Shown piece after piece: positions 6,711 to 8,627 of a stretch of DNA of 8,627 nt (within the stretch, counting starts at the first letter, position 1; every line of letters starts with the position of its first letter). The position numbers were made by a program, and so were the translations under genes. The notes beneath the pieces were generated by a model. The model made no database searches. It saw only the letters and a list, made by a program, of their open reading frames with translations, and was not told where the DNA came from. Location: assembly GCA_001412425.1 (NCBI GenBank), contig LKUH01000085.1, positions 1 to 8,627 of the forward strand. The letters run 5' to 3'. The stretch is from Candidatus Cloacimonas sp. SDB (GTDB taxonomy: Bacteria > Cloacimonadota > Cloacimonadia > Cloacimonadales > TCS61).

Positions 6711-8189
6711 TCATTTCTTTTTCCATTTTCTGGGATTACTCCATTTTTGCCAAGATTGTTTTAATCTTAATAATTCTATCGGTTCATAGAAGTTCAGAAA
6801 ATACAGTACCAGCGGAAATGATAATATCAAGATGAATTTAACCGCCAACCTCGGGATCAGTGAAAAATCGTTAACAAATAAGGAGAGCAAAAACAATCCC
6901 AACCCGGTTAAAATCATCGTAATTATCTTCTTTAATTCATAAGGTATCCGGTAAATCTTCTGGGCATAATAATAAACGATACTGAAATGAAGTATCCGGG
7001 ATATCAGTGTAGCTAAAGAAGCACCTATAATATTTAAAAAGGGTATAAATAAAATATTCAGGGCGATATTCAATACTGACATCATGACCACTAACTTTGC
7101 CAGTATTTTTGTTCTTTTCATTATTGTTAGACCGGTTGTTGCAGTATACATCAGCATTAAAAATAACATTGAAAAGGATAACAGCGGTACAACTTTATAA
7201 GCTTCCCAGTAGGCTTTATTACTTACAACAAATTTTATGGCTTCTTTCCCCAGAATGGAGATCGCTAATATAATTATACTCAGCGCTAACGCCGTGTAGG
7301 TCATTATCTTTGAGTAAAACCGTTTGCAATTGGGTTGATCTATCATCTGAAATACCATGGGTGGTAATGCCAATTGTACTGAGGAAATAAAAAAGACCTT
7401 AATGATATTCGCCACCTTGTAGCCCAGGTTGTAAATACCGACATCGGAAAAATTTGTCATGAATCTTAAGCAATATCTGTCTCCCAGGGTAAGTAATACT
7501 CCTGAAATTGATGAAAAAATCAGAGGGAAGCCATATTCCAGCATCGATTTCAGAATGTTCAAATTAAATTTTAAGCGAATGTTTCTGGTAATAAAAGGCA
7601 ACAGGAAGAGAAGATAAAATATCTGACCAATTATCTGCGCTTCAAAAATAGCTTCTACCTTATGATTCAGGTAAATTATGAAATAGATAGTGGCGAACAG
7701 GGTAACCAGCAACCTGGAAATATTGGCAATTGTGTATAAAACAGACTTTTCCTGAGTCCTTAACAGAGTAGAAGGAATTCTAACAATAATTTTAAGCCCT
7801 ACTGTGAGCAGCATTAATTTGATCAGGAATCCGTAATCCTGATTATCTAATAATAATAAGGATAATCTGGATATGAAAGGATAAAAACCCAGAAACATTA
7901 ATATTGCAATAATGATGACAACGAACAGGGAGGTGAAAAACATTTCTTCCTGCCTGTCCCGGAAATCCTTATCCCAGTAAAGCCGCAGGAAAGACTGATA
8001 TATTGAAAGACTGAATAGGGCGATCAATAATTCCGAAGTTATTTCCAGGACTCCCAGCATACCATAATCGGCTGTGGTAAGTTTTTGTGTGTAGATGGGA
8101 ATTAAAATTATACCGACGATCTTGGTGGATAAATTCCCGATACTGTAAATAAAAGAATTGGATACGGCTTTTTTAAGGTTATTTAACAT
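6711..8189 (-). CDS. Polysaccharide flippase of the Wzx/MOP superfamily
   Basis: This 492-residue polytopic protein probably flips lipid-linked oligosaccharide from the inner to the outer face of the cytoplasmic membrane. The family pattern is clear: an N-terminal NSFIYSIGN...KIVGIILIPIYT helix (11-34) followed by the DYGMLGVLE loop (41-49), then a mid-protein GDRYCLR (236-242) with VGIYNLGYKVANIIK (250-264), and NIALNILFIP...IIGASLATLIS (374-397) in the C-terminal half. About 12-14 hydrophobic helices are spread along the chain, and the C-terminus is short, basic and Trp-containing. The length is normal. The SD before ATG 8189 is weak (AGAG about 10 nt upstream), but the N-terminus matches the family. 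It is less GC-rich than the YfhO gene it precedes by 14 nt. The substrate is unknown and presumably set by the surrounding sugar locus. Confidence 0.9.
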   Translation of the reverse strand: MLNNLKKAVSNSFIYSIGNLSTKIVGIILIPIYTQKLTTADYGMLGVLEITSELLIALFSLSIYQSFLRLYWDKDFRDRQEEMFFTSLFVVIIIAILMFLGFYPFISRLSLLLLDNQDYGFLIKLMLLTVGLKIIVRIPSTLLRTQEKSVLYTIANISRLLVTLFATIYFIIYLNHKVEAIFEAQIIGQIFYLLFLLPFITRNIRLKFNLNILKSMLEYGFPLIFSSISGVLLTLGDRYCLRFMTNFSDVGIYNLGYKVANIIKVFFISSVQLALPPMVFQMIDQPNCKRFYSKIMTYTALALSIIILAISILGKEAIKFVVSNKAYWEAYKVVPLLSFSMLFLMLMYTATTGLTIMKRTKILAKLVVMMSVLNIALNILFIPFLNIIGASLATLISRILHFSIVYYYAQKIYRIPYELKKIITMILTGLGLFLLSLFVNDFSLIPRLAVKFILILSFPLVLYFLNFYEPIELLRLKQSWQKWSNPRKWKKK

Positions 8190-8276
8190 GTATCATGCTC
8201 TAAATTAAAATTTAATAAATTCATATTCTGAAACCTAATTTTCATGTTATTAAACTTCTAAGTAATAAGTAATCTG

Positions 8277-8627
8277 TTAATGATCATAATTCCAAAATTT
8301 AAGTAGATCAATGTCTCTGGCTATTAGTTCGTTATCATGTAATAATTGATTAAACCTAACAACCTCTGGTTTAAATCTAACTTTTAGTGAAGTTATTGTT
8401 TCTTTATCTATTGTTAATCTGGTTAATTGATTTGAAGTTAATTGTTTAAATATCTTATAACCTTTGTTATAAACATTTGGGGGTAAAATTTTAGAAAACA
8501 ATCTAAAATAACCTTTAGATGCGAGGATCTTGAAAAAAAGAAATTTATATCTTATCATTTTCCGGGGATTATGAATTAAAAATTCTGGTATATAATCGCT
8601 ATCAACCTCTAAAAAATTTAATACTTT
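8277..8627 (-). CDS. Probable sulfotransferase, C-terminal part only (runs off the window)
   Basis: The reading frame stays open to the last base of the window, so this is the last 116 residues of a longer protein whose start lies beyond 8627. The Met at 8558 is internal. The visible part begins KVLNFLEVDSDYIPEF, then HNPRKM. Later come KVRFKPEVVRFNQLL and, at the end, ARDIDLLKFW. This spacing matches the C-terminal third of PAPS-dependent sulfotransferases of the heparan-type (Sulfotransfer) family: 'FLGvd', 'hNp.R', then 'f..di..L..llgrdl..W'. The PAPS-binding 5' loop would be outside the window and cannot be checked. Such enzymes sulfate carbohydrate hydroxyls or amines, which would fit the flippase and glycosyltransferase downstream. 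GC is only about 25% in rows 8281-8520, far below the YfhO gene, suggesting acquired DNA. An unrelated C-terminal domain is possible but less likely. Confidence 0.65.
   Translation of the reverse strand, partial: KVLNFLEVDSDYIPEFLIHNPRKMIRYKFLFFKILASKGYFRLFSKILPPNVYNKGYKIFKQLTSNQLTRLTIDKETITSLKVRFKPEVVRFNQLLHDNELIARDIDLLKFWNYDH

Noticed and set aside
8190..8276. Promoter or small gene in the AT-rich gap between sulfotransferase and flippase
   Set aside because: The region is so AT-rich that chance -10-like hexamers are expected. I found no paired -35 box, hairpin or coding frame that stands out.
8277..8558. Stand-alone 93-residue small protein
   Set aside because: The frame remains open upstream to the window edge and the added residues extend the sulfotransferase match, so it is a fragment of a larger gene.

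Overview
The window holds two convergent gene blocks that meet at about 3.1-3.2 kb. Codon use is ordinary bacterial code 11 with clear Shine-Dalgarno (SD) sites. The GC content is moderate to low, about 39-40% in two translation-operon rows counted by hand. The conserved order rpsB-tsf-pyrH-frr, a short 196-residue EF-Ts, a clostridial-type 2[4Fe-4S] ferredoxin and a surface-glycan locus fit a bacterium, probably anaerobic. An uncultured FCB-type lineage such as Cloacimonadota is a guess from general feel, not something the sequence proves.

Positions 1-3180 (+ strand): a leader of about 115 nt with a nested fold precedes rpsB (ribosomal protein S2). It is followed, with short gaps, by tsf (EF-Ts), pyrH (UMP kinase), frr (ribosome recycling factor) and a 57-codon ferredoxin gene. 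The block ends in a strong intrinsic terminator at 3148-3180. The first four genes link ribosome assembly, elongation, recycling and UTP/CTP supply. The ferredoxin is an electron carrier that appears to be co-transcribed with them.

Positions 3203-8627 (- strand, so read from right to left): the 3' end of a probable sulfotransferase (cut by the window edge), a Wzx/MOP-type flippase, a large YfhO-family membrane protein and a membrane-anchored family 2 glycosyltransferase. The last two genes overlap as TAATG, and flippase and YfhO are 14 nt apart. Together they look like part of a cell-surface polysaccharide or glycolipid pathway: GT2 charges a lipid carrier or extends a glycan on the cytoplasmic side, the flippase moves lipid-linked material across the membrane, YfhO transfers sugars on the outer face, and the sulfotransferase decorates the product. 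This division of labour is inferred from families. GC falls sharply from YfhO (about 49% over 5761-6000) through the flippase (about 33% over 7021-7260) to the sulfotransferase (about 25% over 8281-8520), which suggests a mosaic locus.

No tRNA, rRNA, CRISPR array, insertion sequence or attachment site was seen. No gene-free stretch exceeds 300 bases. The longest are the 115-nt rpsB leader, the 80-nt convergent gap with the terminator, and an AT-rich 87-nt gap at 8190-8276 in which I see no convincing signal. I found no clearly new system. The items most worth checking are the rpsB leader fold, the GT2/YfhO/flippase combination, and the sulfotransferase that continues past the window edge.
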